Assembly: GCF_001643375.1 (NCBI RefSeq)
Contig: NZ_LSHB01000053.1
Location: 1-62,857 of the forward strand
Origin: Chryseobacterium sp. FP211-J200
GTDB lineage: Bacteria > Bacteroidota > Bacteroidia > Flavobacteriales > Weeksellaceae
Length of the DNA stretch: 62,857 nt
Direction of reading: 5' to 3'
The notes below the pieces were generated by a model, which was not told where the DNA came from, did no database searches, and worked only from the letters and a program-made list of their open reading frames with translations. This document shows, piece by piece, positions 1-8,289 of this stretch. The position numbers and the translations under genes were made by a program. Within the stretch, counting starts at the first letter, position 1; each line of letters begins with the position of its first letter.

Positions 1-2
1 GA

Positions 3-191
3 GCCATCATTGAGACAATAAATGATGAATTGAAGAACCATTGTCAGGTAGAACACACCAGACATAGAAGCGTGAACAATTTTATGATGAACATTTTGGG
101 AGGGCTAACCGCTTATTGCTTCTTTCCAAAAAAACCGTCACTCAACTTGAAAAAAGTAAATGACGGTCAATTATTTTTAAACTTCGCATAA
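3..191 (+). CDS. IS982-family transposase, C-terminal end (truncated by window edge)
   Basis: The frame is open from the window edge to a stop at 191 and gives 62 residues. It begins [20 protein letters not shown] and continues through an HRS...[10 protein letters not shown] segment to PKKPSLNL. This is the characteristic C-terminus of IS982-type DDE transposases, with the last catalytic Glu in IIETIND; that assignment is from memory of the family. The protein catalyses cut-and-paste or copy transposition of its own element. The AT-rich sequence just after the stop (ACCGAACTCAGGTT, about 192-205) is a plausible terminal inverted repeat, but the left end lies outside the window, so this cannot be checked here. 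The element borders the island of unknown secreted proteins that follows. Confidence 0.8.
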   Translation, partial: AIIETINDELKNHCQVEHTRHRSVNNFMMNILGGLTAYCFFPKKPSLNLKKVNDGQLFLNFA

Positions 192-224
192 ACCGAACTC
201 AGGTTAATTTAAGTAAAAAATCAA

Positions 225-1607
225 ATGAAAAAATCAATTATAATCTTAACAACATTATTTTTTGTTTCAGGAACTCTTTCTGCGCAGAAAAAACCTACCA
301 AAAAAAGCGTCACTGAAATTTCAAAAACAATTACGGATTCTCCACCACCGATGATGTCGGTCTCGTCAGAAGAGAAAAAATATGAAAATGAAAAAATGTG
401 TGCCAATTGTGACACCCTAGTTTTGGAAGCGGGGAAACCGCATATAGTAATCTACGACATTCAACAAATGAGTAGTTGGGAAAGCAGAATATATCGTGAA
501 CAACCCGATAAAAATAATTCGTCTGATGAAGAATATTACACATTGAAAAATTTGGGAAAACGAGAATGGGAAGAACTCCACCGAAATTTTCCGGAAAATG
601 AAGTAACGTATCATCACGTTTTCCGAAATACATTAATCAAAGCACAAAATTCCACAAAGGAAAATGTTAATTTTCTCAATCGCCAAGAGCAACACGAGGG
701 TTTTATATACTGGAGCGGAAAGCCAACTGATAAAATTCTGCAAAGCAAAAAAATGGTTTTTGCGACAGAACAAATCTCAAAAATTCGTGGCGATAGAAAA
801 ATTTCTTCCTATTACTCAGATTTTAAGCAAGATAGTTTATTGATAGAAAACCTTATGAAAACTACTGTTGCCGATGAAAATGTAAAAAACAACATCAATC
901 TATTTTTGCAGAAAGAAATTTTAAAGGAGCATAATCTTCCCTTTGAGTTGATGGATTTTACGAATGTAAAAACAATTCATTTAGAAATCTCTCCTGAGAA
1001 AAAAGCAACCTTCACCTTCAATACTACAGGACAATTAACTGGTTTTAATGACCATGAAAACGAGATATACAAATTTATTTATAAAAACAATTTGCCAATA
1101 AGCGTTTTAAAAAATGATAAACCCTATGCAGAATTAGCGTTTCAAGGAAACAATATTTCGCTAAAAAACAATCAATTTCTTAAAACTTTTCAACTTTTCG
1201 GGAAGCTTTTTTTGTCAACCAAGCAATTTTATACTGAAAAAGAACAATATGAAATGATGAATTTGAAAAGTCCTGTTCATTGGGAAATAAAAACCGAAAA
1301 CAATCAAATTTGCGAATATTTTTCACGCACAGATTCTCCCGACGAATCTACAACTTGCTACAGCAACAACCAGTATCAATTGCCATTGACCATTACTTAT
1401 CATTTTAAGAACCCGTCGTTTGAAATGACAAATACTACTGTATCTACAATGAATGAAAACGGCGAAATAGTAGTAAAATCCGAAAATGAACGCAAATCTT
1501 CAAAATTAAAGTACAAAATAGAAAAAGGTATTCTAAAAACCTTTCAATATTTTACAAATGATGAAGATTCTCCAGCAATTTTGGTAAAATATGAATTTTA
1601 TAAGTGA
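225..1607 (+). CDS. Secreted protein of unknown function
   Basis: A 460-residue product with a clear N-terminal signal peptide (residues 1-20, ending in LSA before QKK), so it should be exported to the periplasm or outer membrane. I do not recognise a domain. The C-terminal half (about residues 255-460) has short beta-rich segments such as YKFIYKNNLPISV and ELAFQGNNISLK that resemble degenerate YD/WG-type repeats, but not convincingly. It starts just downstream of the IS982 end and is the first gene of a co-oriented run of unknown envelope proteins; the next gene begins 37 bp after its stop. ATG at 225 is the only start that keeps the signal peptide. Confidence 0.75.
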   Translation: MKKSIIILTTLFFVSGTLSAQKKPTKKSVTEISKTITDSPPPMMSVSSEEKKYENEKMCANCDTLVLEAGKPHIVIYDIQQMSSWESRIYREQPDKNNSSDEEYYTLKNLGKREWEELHRNFPENEVTYHHVFRNTLIKAQNSTKENVNFLNRQEQHEGFIYWSGKPTDKILQSKKMVFATEQISKIRGDRKISSYYSDFKQDSLLIENLMKTTVADENVKNNINLFLQKEILKEHNLPFELMDFTNVKTIHLEISPEKKATFTFNTTGQLTGFNDHENEIYKFIYKNNLPISVLKNDKPYAELAFQGNNISLKNNQFLKTFQLFGKLFLSTKQFYTEKEQYEMMNLKSPVHWEIKTENNQICEYFSRTDSPDESTTCYSNNQYQLPLTITYHFKNPSFEMTNTTVSTMNENGEIVVKSENERKSSKLKYKIEKGILKTFQYFTNDEDSPAILVKYEFYK

Positions 1608-1644
1608 TAAGTGTTGAAAGATTGGGAAATAAATAAAGAATAAA

Positions 1645-2319
1645 ATGATGCGATTATTTTTGTCATTATTCGTTTTAACAGCGTTTTTAAGTTGTCAAAA
1701 TGAGAAAAAGGAAGAATCAATTAATAAACAATCGGAAATAATTGTCCCCGAAAAAAGACTTCCGAAACTTCCGAAACTTCCAAAAAACGAAAATGAAAAT
1801 ACAAAACTTGAACTGGAAAATGAAATTTTCAAAGTTATAAATGCCTTCAAAACAAAGGACGAAAAAACGCTCAATTCATATATAGACGCAAACGTGGGGT
1901 TTTATCTTATTCCTGGTCCGGGAACTTTATTGAATTTTGTAACGATGGACAAAATTAGTTTTGATAACGCTCACATTTCTTACCATAAGTTCGGCGACGA
2001 GTCAATACAGCGCTACAAACCCATCTATGAAAATCCACCAACCTATGATTGTGAAACATATAAATGGAGCAAAGAAGGTTTGTTTATTGATAATGAAAAA
2101 ATCACCATTTTCACATATATCGTGGAAAATCCGCTTAATAACGAATATGACATCTCATTCACAAAAGATGAAATCGCTAAAATAAAACAGATGGAAAAAA
2201 TCAGCAAACTGGTACATCTCGCAGAAAAAGAGGGCGATATCGTTTTCGGAATTGCTAAACACAATGGGAAATATATAATCACATTTTTAAATTTTAGCCA
2301 ATCCTACTGCGATGTATAA
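1645..2319 (+). CDS. Lipoprotein of unknown function
   Basis: A 224-residue product whose N-terminus (MMRLFLSLFV...FLSC) is a lipoprotein signal peptide, with acylated Cys at about residue 17, so it is predicted to be membrane anchored. Residues 36-45 contain a micro-repeat, LPKLPKLPK, encoded by a 9-bp unit repeated about three times. The segment around residues 58-75 (EIFKVINAFKTKDEKTLNSY) looks like the start of an NTF2/SnoaL-like helix pair, a weak resemblance only. Two consecutive Met codons make the exact start uncertain by one codon. It belongs to the unknown secreted/lipoprotein run. No function can be assigned. Confidence 0.7.
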   Translation: MMRLFLSLFVLTAFLSCQNEKKEESINKQSEIIVPEKRLPKLPKLPKNENENTKLELENEIFKVINAFKTKDEKTLNSYIDANVGFYLIPGPGTLLNFVTMDKISFDNAHISYHKFGDESIQRYKPIYENPPTYDCETYKWSKEGLFIDNEKITIFTYIVENPLNNEYDISFTKDEIAKIKQMEKISKLVHLAEKEGDIVFGIAKHNGKYIITFLNFSQSYCDV

Positions 2320-2431
2320 AAAATACAAATCGGAAATTGTTTCACAATAAATTAAAAAAAATGAAACGATGAAAACTAAGTGTAAAAATTAAGAATTAGG
2401 ACAAAAAATTGAAAAAAAAACTGAAAACCAA

Positions 2432-3247
2432 GTGAGGAAAAACACCTTCAACAAAATATTTATAATTGTCTTTTTGGCAATGAGTTATAACATCCAAGCC
2501 CAAGAAATAAAATTCCCGAAAAGTTTTCATGGCGACGCTTCGCTTTTCGAAGGGATGAAAATCGCAGAAATTCCACAGGAATTGCAAACTAAATATGATA
2601 TTCACAAAAATCCGGGTTTAATTTCTGATGCTTCAAAAACCAAAGGCTTTTTAATGGGTGGGAAAATTAAAAATGTGAAAGCCGTTTATTTCGAAATTTA
2701 TAAAGATTTAGAAGAAGAAGAAGAAAAAACGAGTTGTGGTTTTGAGGTTGCTCAGTTCGATTTGGTTGATGAAATGGAAAAAATTCTGCCAAAAACAGAC
2801 AAACAAAGCGAAAGTGTTATTTTATTAACATTAGAAAACTACTTAATTATGGTGTATGGACCTGTATCCAATAACGTTGGCAAACGGCTTGATGATATGT
2901 CAAATTATTTTCAGAAAAAACTGGGTGACAAATTGATTAGAGACAGAAAGAGAGAGGTTGTGACCTCGGTTGTTGATGATTATGTATCAAACTTACCTCC
3001 TCCGTTGCCACCAGAACCGAAAAATTCTTATACACAAATAGCTATTGAAGATTTAGATAAACGCATTGCCAATACTGATGGATTAGCTTACATGCGCACC
3101 AAAAAAAGAGAAAAATTAGCGCCAGGAAAATACCGAGCCACAAGTACATATCCTACTTTCGAGACATTAAGTTTTACGCTAAATGAAAATAGTTTGCTAC
3201 ACGGAGATTATGATGATGAAGAAACTTCGAAATTATTGAAAAACTAA
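2432..3247 (+). CDS. Secreted protein of unknown function (GTG start)
   Basis: A 271-residue product. The start is taken as GTG at 2432 because the residues that follow (RKNTFNKIFIIVFLAMSYN, cleavage near IQAQ) form a complete signal peptide, and there is no in-frame ATG upstream. The mature part has no domain I recognise. It contains a Pro-rich linker LPPPLPPEP at about residues 189-197 that separates an N-terminal acidic part from a short C-terminal part. It lies in the co-oriented unknown-envelope-protein run, 27 bp before the next gene. The GTG start is less certain than the frame. Confidence 0.65.
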   Translation: MRKNTFNKIFIIVFLAMSYNIQAQEIKFPKSFHGDASLFEGMKIAEIPQELQTKYDIHKNPGLISDASKTKGFLMGGKIKNVKAVYFEIYKDLEEEEEKTSCGFEVAQFDLVDEMEKILPKTDKQSESVILLTLENYLIMVYGPVSNNVGKRLDDMSNYFQKKLGDKLIRDRKREVVTSVVDDYVSNLPPPLPPEPKNSYTQIAIEDLDKRIANTDGLAYMRTKKREKLAPGKYRATSTYPTFETLSFTLNENSLLHGDYDDEETSKLLKN

Positions 3248-3274
3248 AGAAACTGTAACAGACAAAGATTCAAA

Positions 3275-3871
3275 ATGAAAAACATCAAACACAAACTTCT
3301 TCTTACTTTGGCATTAATTTTCACGATAAATTTTGCTTTTTCTCAGGAAAAAAAGAGCAATTACAATACAATTGTCTATAAAATTTCTGGAGATTTGAAT
3401 AAAGATAATATTCCGGATCTGGTAGTCGTGAAAGAAGATAATACCGATAAACACCATCCCTATTTGCTGGAAATATTCTTTCAAAATAAAAATGGAAAAT
3501 ACGAAACCGTACTCACCTCGACAAAAGCGGTGATGGAAAAATATCCTTATGGTGACCAACGAACCGAATTGATACTGGAAAATTTGCAAATAAAAAACGG
3601 AATTTTAATCTTTAGAAACGGCATGATTAGAGGAAGTATGATTCATAAATTCAGGTTTCAAAACAGAGAATTCGAGTTGATTGGATATACGTACACCAAT
3701 GCAAGCGCAGGATACATCGAACATACAGATTACAATTTATCAACAGGCGAAAAGGTCGATAAACACACCGATTATCAAACAGTCAAGATATTAAAGTACA
3801 CAAAAACGAAACAAAAAATGCAAGAACTACCCAAGCTAAAAGATTTTACGCCATTTGATTTTACTTATTAA
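3275..3871 (+). CDS. Secreted protein with one FG-GAP/EF-hand-like DxNxDxxPD loop
   Basis: A 198-residue product with a signal peptide (residues 1-23, AFS before QEKK). Residues 37-47 read GDLNKDNIPDL, the Asp-rich calcium-loop motif found in FG-GAP/VCBS and dockerin-like repeats, here followed by VVVKEDN and LLEIFFQNKNGKYE. A single such loop suggests a small calcium-stabilised beta fold; function is unknown. The gene lies in the same-strand island. Immediately after its stop comes a decayed copy of part of the next gene (3874-4014). Confidence 0.65.
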   Translation: MKNIKHKLLLTLALIFTINFAFSQEKKSNYNTIVYKISGDLNKDNIPDLVVVKEDNTDKHHPYLLEIFFQNKNGKYETVLTSTKAVMEKYPYGDQRTELILENLQIKNGILIFRNGMIRGSMIHKFRFQNREFELIGYTYTNASAGYIEHTDYNLSTGEKVDKHTDYQTVKILKYTKTKQKMQELPKLKDFTPFDFTY

Positions 3872-3873
3872 AG

Positions 3874-4014
3874 TTGAACGCATTTTACAAGCAAAATATA
3901 TTTTCTTGATTGGTGTTGCTTGTTTTACGGTAGAACCGACAGAATTGGAAGCAAAAAAATAATATGGCTTTGAAAAATTGGTAAAAAGCTATTTCTAAAC
4001 TATAAAAATTATTC
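3874..4014 (+). pseudogene. Decayed 3' remnant of a paralogue of the 4033-4668 gene
   Basis: The stretch has no usable reading frame, but its bases track the 3' part of the neighbouring intact gene. AAGCAAAATATATTTTCTTG matches AAGCAAAATATATTTTCGTG near 4448, GAATTGGAAGC matches GAAATGGAAGC, and AAAAAGCTATTTC...AACTATAAAAATT matches AAAAAGCTATATCC-AACTATAAAAATT near the end. About 110 bp of the intact copy are missing in the middle, and point changes have introduced stops (for example TAA at 3961). It is best read as the tail of a tandem duplicate that has been deleted and is degrading. Confidence 0.75.
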
Positions 4015-4032
4015 ATTGAAATAAAACACATA

Positions 4033-4668
4033 ATGAACAAAAGCAATCTTTATTACTACCTGGGAATACTTACTCAAACCTTAGGATGCATCATACTTTA
4101 CATCGTATTTTTTATGTCATTTCCATATTTTTGGCTATTTTCATTAGTGGTTTTAGCAGGCATTTTTCTCATCCTAAAATCCGGCAAAAGAACGGCGACA
4201 AAAGCGATTACAATAATCGCAGTTCCGATTATAATTGCAATTTTACCTGCTGTATCCTTGCTTACACAACGCAATGCACCAAAAACAGAGGGCATATTAT
4301 TTGAAGAATTTTTTTTCAGTGATGAAGACCAAAACAAATGGTTAGAAAATGCAAATGACGAGCTCCAGGTCTTAAAAAATGTTGAGAATTTTACTCAGCT
4401 TGAAAACAAGGCTACTACTGATAAGTTGGACGCCTTTTATAAACACAAAGCAAAATATATTTTCGTGATTGGTGGTGGCTGTTTTGTAGCAGAAACAACC
4501 GAAATGGAAGCCAAAATAATCAGCGATTCCTTATTTATTATTTGGCACGAACCCAATTTTCCCTGTGCAACAGCAGGAAAACATTCCAGAACCAATATGG
4601 CCTTGGAAATTGATAAAAAGCTATATCCAAACTATAAAAATTTCAAAGTAATCATCAAAAACGAATAA
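4033..4668 (+). CDS. Membrane protein of unknown function, intact member of a local duplicated family
   Basis: A 211-residue product with three hydrophobic segments (about residues 8-28, 30-48 and 55-75) followed by a soluble domain of about 130 residues. That domain contains KYIFVIGGGCF, WHEPNFPCATAG and a C-terminal KLYPNYKNFK. No family is recognised. It is flanked by a decayed copy of its own 3' half upstream (3874-4014) and a short copy of its 5' half downstream (4694-4933), so it is the only complete member. The intact frame suggests it is still under selection, while its relatives are being lost. Confidence 0.7.
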   Translation: MNKSNLYYYLGILTQTLGCIILYIVFFMSFPYFWLFSLVVLAGIFLILKSGKRTATKAITIIAVPIIIAILPAVSLLTQRNAPKTEGILFEEFFFSDEDQNKWLENANDELQVLKNVENFTQLENKATTDKLDAFYKHKAKYIFVIGGGCFVAETTEMEAKIISDSLFIIWHEPNFPCATAGKHSRTNMALEIDKKLYPNYKNFKVIIKNE

Positions 4669-4693
4669 AAATTTTAATTAGAAAACACGCAAA

Positions 4694-4933
4694 ATGAACA
4701 AAAACAATATCTATTATTCTCTCGGAACACTTTCTTTAGCTTTAGCAAGCATCAGTTTCTATGTTATTCTTAATTATTGGATTTTCGGATTTTTCCTTAT
4801 ATCGGGACTTTTTCTTATCCTAAAATCGAATAAAAAACCTTGGTTAAAGATATTGACCATTATTCTTGTGCCTATTATTTCGATTTTCCTGTTCTTCATC
4901 ATTCTTTTTGGACTTAGTGATGAAGCTATTTAA
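4694..4933 (+). CDS. Short membrane protein, 3'-truncated paralogue of the preceding gene
   Basis: A 79-residue product made almost entirely of three hydrophobic segments. Its start (MNKNNIYYSLGTL) and its loop (LFLILKSNKKPWLKILTIILVPII) match the preceding gene's MNKSNLYYYLGIL and IFLILKSGKR...ITIIAVPII. The bases before the ATG are also alike (AAAACACGCAAAATG versus AAAACACATAATG). The soluble C-terminal domain of the paralogue is absent; the frame stops at FGLSDEAI, 15 bp before the next lipoprotein gene. It may be a truncated relic that is still translated, or a functional short form. Confidence 0.55.
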   Translation: MNKNNIYYSLGTLSLALASISFYVILNYWIFGFFLISGLFLILKSNKKPWLKILTIILVPIISIFLFFIILFGLSDEAI

Positions 4934-4948
4934 TTTAAAATTTCTGAA

Positions 4949-5638
4949 ATGAAAAATACAGCCACTTCTCTCCTATTATTTATGATTTTGCTTGGATTGC
5001 AATCTTGTGAGAAGAAAATCCCGAAAAATTCCAATCTTGGTATTACAAATTCAACTAAAAAAACATTTCAATTTACTGAAATAGGACGCAAAGAAATACT
5101 TGATGTGAAATTTCCTGACTATTGGAATACTCAAACTTATAATGATAGTGAAGCACCACCAATGACCAAAGAAGCCGTTTATTTCGAAGAAAAACTAAAT
5201 GATTTAGATTATTTTGATTCGGTTAAAGGTCGGTTGATAAAGACTAAATTTTACAACACTTTTTTAACTGAAAAAAATCAAAAAATTGATTCATTATTTA
5301 TCTTAGATTCAATTTCAAATAAAGATATAAGTTTTGTTTACATCAAATCCTATAAAACCGAAAATGGGCAATATGATTGGCCTCCAACATTCCAAGAAAT
5401 TGATTTGCTTATTTTTTCAAAATCTAAATTTAAAGAGAAAGTAAATATCTATTCATGCCAAAATTATCCATTTGCTGTTGGAATGAGACTTGGTTATCTC
5501 AATCGTGAAGGAGACTTATTTGTAAAGGAATTTGACACAGATGAAGAAAAGACAGCATTTGTGAAAGAAGAACACATACAAATCTCTAAAGATGGAAGTA
5601 CAAAACTAATTTCTTCTGCTAAAAAAAATGAAAAATAA
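4949..5638 (+). CDS. Lipoprotein of unknown function (shared MKN...LQSCEKK leader)
   Basis: A 229-residue product. Its signal peptide ends in GLQSCEKK with the acylated Cys at residue 20, so it is predicted to be lipid-anchored. The leader and the following KNSNLGITNSTKK are closely shared with the next gene (KNSNSGLTNSAQK), although the rest of the two proteins does not align by eye. The mature part has no recognised domain. Its last 11 bp overlap the start of the next gene, pointing to translational coupling. It is part of a set of five lipoprotein genes in this island with nearly the same leader. Confidence 0.7.
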   Translation: MKNTATSLLLFMILLGLQSCEKKIPKNSNLGITNSTKKTFQFTEIGRKEILDVKFPDYWNTQTYNDSEAPPMTKEAVYFEEKLNDLDYFDSVKGRLIKTKFYNTFLTEKNQKIDSLFILDSISNKDISFVYIKSYKTENGQYDWPPTFQEIDLLIFSKSKFKEKVNIYSCQNYPFAVGMRLGYLNREGDLFVKEFDTDEEKTAFVKEEHIQISKDGSTKLISSAKKNEK

Positions 5639-6062
5639 AATATCCTTTCTATTATTAATTTCTTTTGGGTTTGGTTTGCAATCTTGCGAGAAGAAAACCC
5701 TGAAAAATTCCAATTCAGGGTTAACAAACTCGGCTCAAAAAGATAGTTCTGTAATTCATCAAAACTTGACTGAGAATTATGATTATCAAGATTTCCCGGA
5801 GTTTTATGAGCAACTAAGAAAATCTTTGAATAATAAATCTGAATTAATGAATTTTTGTGATTTTCCTTTCAATGAAAATATCTCAAAAGAAGAATTTTCT
5901 CAGAACGAGTTTATTTCCGAGGAAGTAAAAAACTTAATCTTAAAAGTATATCCGGAAAAATCTGGTGAAAAATACATTATTGATAACGACAGTTTTTACA
6001 TTCAATTTGAAAAAAATAAAAAAGGAAATTGGAAACTAAAAAACATTGAAACAAGTTATTAA
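5628..6062 (+). CDS. Lipoprotein of unknown function (shared leader, overlaps previous gene)
   Basis: A 144-residue product whose ATG lies inside the 3' end of the preceding gene in another frame (11 bp overlap). The leader ends in GLQSCEKK with Cys at residue 20, followed by LKNSNSGLTNSAQK, almost the same linker as its upstream neighbour. Beyond about residue 35 the sequences diverge. A short acidic mature domain follows with no recognised family. The overlap and shared 5' end suggest the pair arose by duplication of the leader region and act together, but the role is unknown. Confidence 0.65.
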   Translation: MKNKISFLLLISFGFGLQSCEKKTLKNSNSGLTNSAQKDSSVIHQNLTENYDYQDFPEFYEQLRKSLNNKSELMNFCDFPFNENISKEEFSQNEFISEEVKNLILKVYPEKSGEKYIIDNDSFYIQFEKNKKGNWKLKNIETSY

Positions 6063-6156
6063 CTAATAATAGAAATAAATTTTTCAACTTATACTATTTT
6101 TAATCGTCTTATGCGTGTTGATAATCATTCTATCCAACATTTCTAAATTGACATTG

Positions 6157-6660
6157 ATGAAAAAGATTCTTATCATTGTTTCCGTTTTATTCGTGTTTTT
6201 CAGTGTTTTGACTTATATTTTCATCACAGGTTGGGAACGTGGAAGAGAACCAAAAAGAGCAGATTTTGAAATGTATGAAAATAAAAAATTAGAAGACAGT
6301 ATAAAATCTATTACAACAAAAAAAACAAAAAGCACTATTTCTGAAAAAAAAATTAGCGAAATACAAAACCAAAGTTTTGTAATAAGTTGCGGAAGTGGTT
6401 GTGCGATGACTTACAAAGTGAAAGAAATCAATCAAATTAACCAAGTGTCAATTGAAGTGACATTCGAAGTAGATATGTACATTGATGAGCAAATAACCGA
6501 AACATTTGACGAGACTTACGTTTTCAGTTATGGCAATATCAACACTATCAGAAATAAAAAATCTGATGAATACATCGAAAAAATTTTCACAGAAAGTGCA
6601 CAACAATCTTTTACTGATTTTGGAGCGAAATTGATACGGTCAGGCATTTTAACAGATTAA
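6157..6660 (+). CDS. Single-pass membrane or secreted protein of unknown function
   Basis: I take ATG at 6157 as the start (167 residues), because it opens a typical Lys-Lys plus hydrophobic N-terminal segment (MKKILIIVSVLFVFFSVLTY). A longer frame from a GTG at 6115 would add a hydrophobic stretch that looks like a relic. After the membrane segment there is a charged linker, then a beta-rich domain with a paired-Cys motif SCGSGC (about residues 76-81) and an EVTFEVDMYIDE strand. No family is recognised. It sits in the co-oriented island between lipoprotein genes. Confidence 0.6.
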   Translation: MKKILIIVSVLFVFFSVLTYIFITGWERGREPKRADFEMYENKKLEDSIKSITTKKTKSTISEKKISEIQNQSFVISCGSGCAMTYKVKEINQINQVSIEVTFEVDMYIDEQITETFDETYVFSYGNINTIRNKKSDEYIEKIFTESAQQSFTDFGAKLIRSGILTD

Positions 6661-6689
6661 CATTTAAGAATATCTAAAGTAAACACAAG

Positions 6690-7490
6690 ATGAAAAACAC
6701 TCTCACTCCTGCTCTCTTTTTTTTAATGATCTCCTTTGTTTTCTGTTTACAATCTTGTAAAAAAGAAAAGAAATACGAATTAGAAAATATTCCCAAATCC
6801 GAAATTGAAAAAACGGAAGACAGCGTAAATTCAATAACAGTTTCAGTTGAGATGCTTGAAAAAACGCTGCAATATTCCATTACCGTTGAAAAAATTGATT
6901 CTTTGCAATATTATTCTGTGAAGAAAAAAACAGCTCCGAAAAAGAAAATTATTGCAAAAATTACAGACATTAATGAAGCAAAAAAACTTCTGAAAGGAAT
7001 TGTAGAATTTGATGAAAACAAAGACTTTGGCGCAAATCCAGGTGTTAAAAAAATACATTTCAGAAACGGAAAAAAATATGAAAACAATGGAGATTTTGAT
7101 TATTCTTTTTTCATTGCATATTACCCACAAGAAGATATATTGCTTTGCGAAGGCGGTCACGCAAGCGATGTAAGTTTTAATTTAAAAAACGGAAAAGAAA
7201 CCGAAGAAACGGGAAATCCTGATGTTTTTGTTTTTTCTCCTAAAGAAAATTTCCGGTTAAACGGGCATTTCGGTGGACAACAATGTTCTTCCTATTTTAT
7301 TCAAAAAAGCATTAATAATGAGTATGTAAAAGTCATTCAGTTGGATGAAGAATTTGAAAAATTGACAAAAATTTGGCTTTGCATCATCGGAGATTCATTT
7401 TGGGCGGATGAGAAAACTTTATTTCTTACAGAAGACAGCAATTTTGGTGTGAACACAAAGTTTTTTAAGGTAAAAATAGTTGAAAAGTAA
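6690..7490 (+). CDS. Lipoprotein of unknown function
   Basis: A 266-residue product with a leader of the island type (MKNTL...CLQSCKKEKK), acylated Cys at about residue 23. The mature protein is mixed alpha/beta with a segment of the form LLCEGGHASDVSFNLKNG (about residues 151-168) and an NGHFGGQQCSSYFIQ segment near residue 195 that might contribute to a ligand site. No domain is recognised. It stops at 7490, 11 bp before the ATG chosen for the next gene, consistent with one transcription unit. Confidence 0.7.
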   Translation: MKNTLTPALFFLMISFVFCLQSCKKEKKYELENIPKSEIEKTEDSVNSITVSVEMLEKTLQYSITVEKIDSLQYYSVKKKTAPKKKIIAKITDINEAKKLLKGIVEFDENKDFGANPGVKKIHFRNGKKYENNGDFDYSFFIAYYPQEDILLCEGGHASDVSFNLKNGKETEETGNPDVFVFSPKENFRLNGHFGGQQCSSYFIQKSINNEYVKVIQLDEEFEKLTKIWLCIIGDSFWADEKTLFLTEDSNFGVNTKFFKVKIVEK

Positions 7491-7500
7491 AAAACGCAAA

Positions 7501-8271
7501 ATGAGAAATCAATTTAATATCCTTCTATCATTGATAATTTTTTTCGCTTTTACAATGCATTCGTGTCAAAGTAAAACTGAAACTGAAACCGAAAAAATAG
7601 CCACCAAACAAGGCATCATTGTTCCCAAAATTGACAGTTTGAAATATTCGGAAAAATATTGTTGCGTTCTTTCGCCCGAACAAGGTTTTTCGGTATATGA
7701 CAACCCGAAAGGAAAAATCATTGGAACTCTTAAAAGGATGGGTAACATCAAAGAAGACAACCAGGTCCCTTATAAAATTTATTTGGTTACAGGCGACAAA
7801 AAAGTAAAAATAGAAAATTTTCGGGAGATCAGTTCTGAAATTTTCGCCATCAATTATACGGACTCTGCCGAAGGCTTTGTAAAGGTTGTTGATTCTTCAA
7901 AAAGCTATTGGCTCAGCGTTGCTGAAATTGAAAAGAACGGTTTTAAGACGGTGAACTGGCGTGACCAAATGATTGAGCAAAGCAAAGGTGTTTTAGGCTA
8001 TTATGCCAACGAACCCGGATTGAGATTGCGAAAAGAACCCAACTCAAAAAGTGAAATAATTGGCTCGGTGCGAGGAGATTTATTTGAAATAAAACTTACA
8101 AAAAATATCTCCGGACAATGGTGCAAAGTGAAAGTCACAAAATACAAAGAGCATCCCTGCAACACCGATTTGGAAGAAGCAGAAAATATAGAATCCCAAA
8201 CTGAAGGCTGGCTAAAAATCATTGATGACAACGGAGAGCCCAATCTCTGGAGTTACACAAGAGGTTGCTAA
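7501..8271 (+). CDS. Lipoprotein with two bacterial SH3-like segments
   Basis: ATG at 7501 is preferred over an upstream TTG because it starts a clean lipoprotein leader (MRNQFNILLS...MHSC, Cys at 22). The 256-residue product has two SH3b-like stretches: about residues 55-135, starting at FSVYDNPKGKIIGTL, and about 160-250, with GLRLRKEPNSKSEIIGSV, WCKVKV and GWLK. In known SH3b proteins these domains bind cell-wall peptides or other ligands, so an envelope-binding role is likely but not shown. Paired cysteines (CC near residue 52 and others downstream) could form disulfides. It belongs to the island of unknown lipoproteins. Confidence 0.7.
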   Translation: MRNQFNILLSLIIFFAFTMHSCQSKTETETEKIATKQGIIVPKIDSLKYSEKYCCVLSPEQGFSVYDNPKGKIIGTLKRMGNIKEDNQVPYKIYLVTGDKKVKIENFREISSEIFAINYTDSAEGFVKVVDSSKSYWLSVAEIEKNGFKTVNWRDQMIEQSKGVLGYYANEPGLRLRKEPNSKSEIIGSVRGDLFEIKLTKNISGQWCKVKVTKYKEHPCNTDLEEAENIESQTEGWLKIIDDNGEPNLWSYTRGC

Positions 8272-8289
8272 AAATTTAAAACTAAACAA

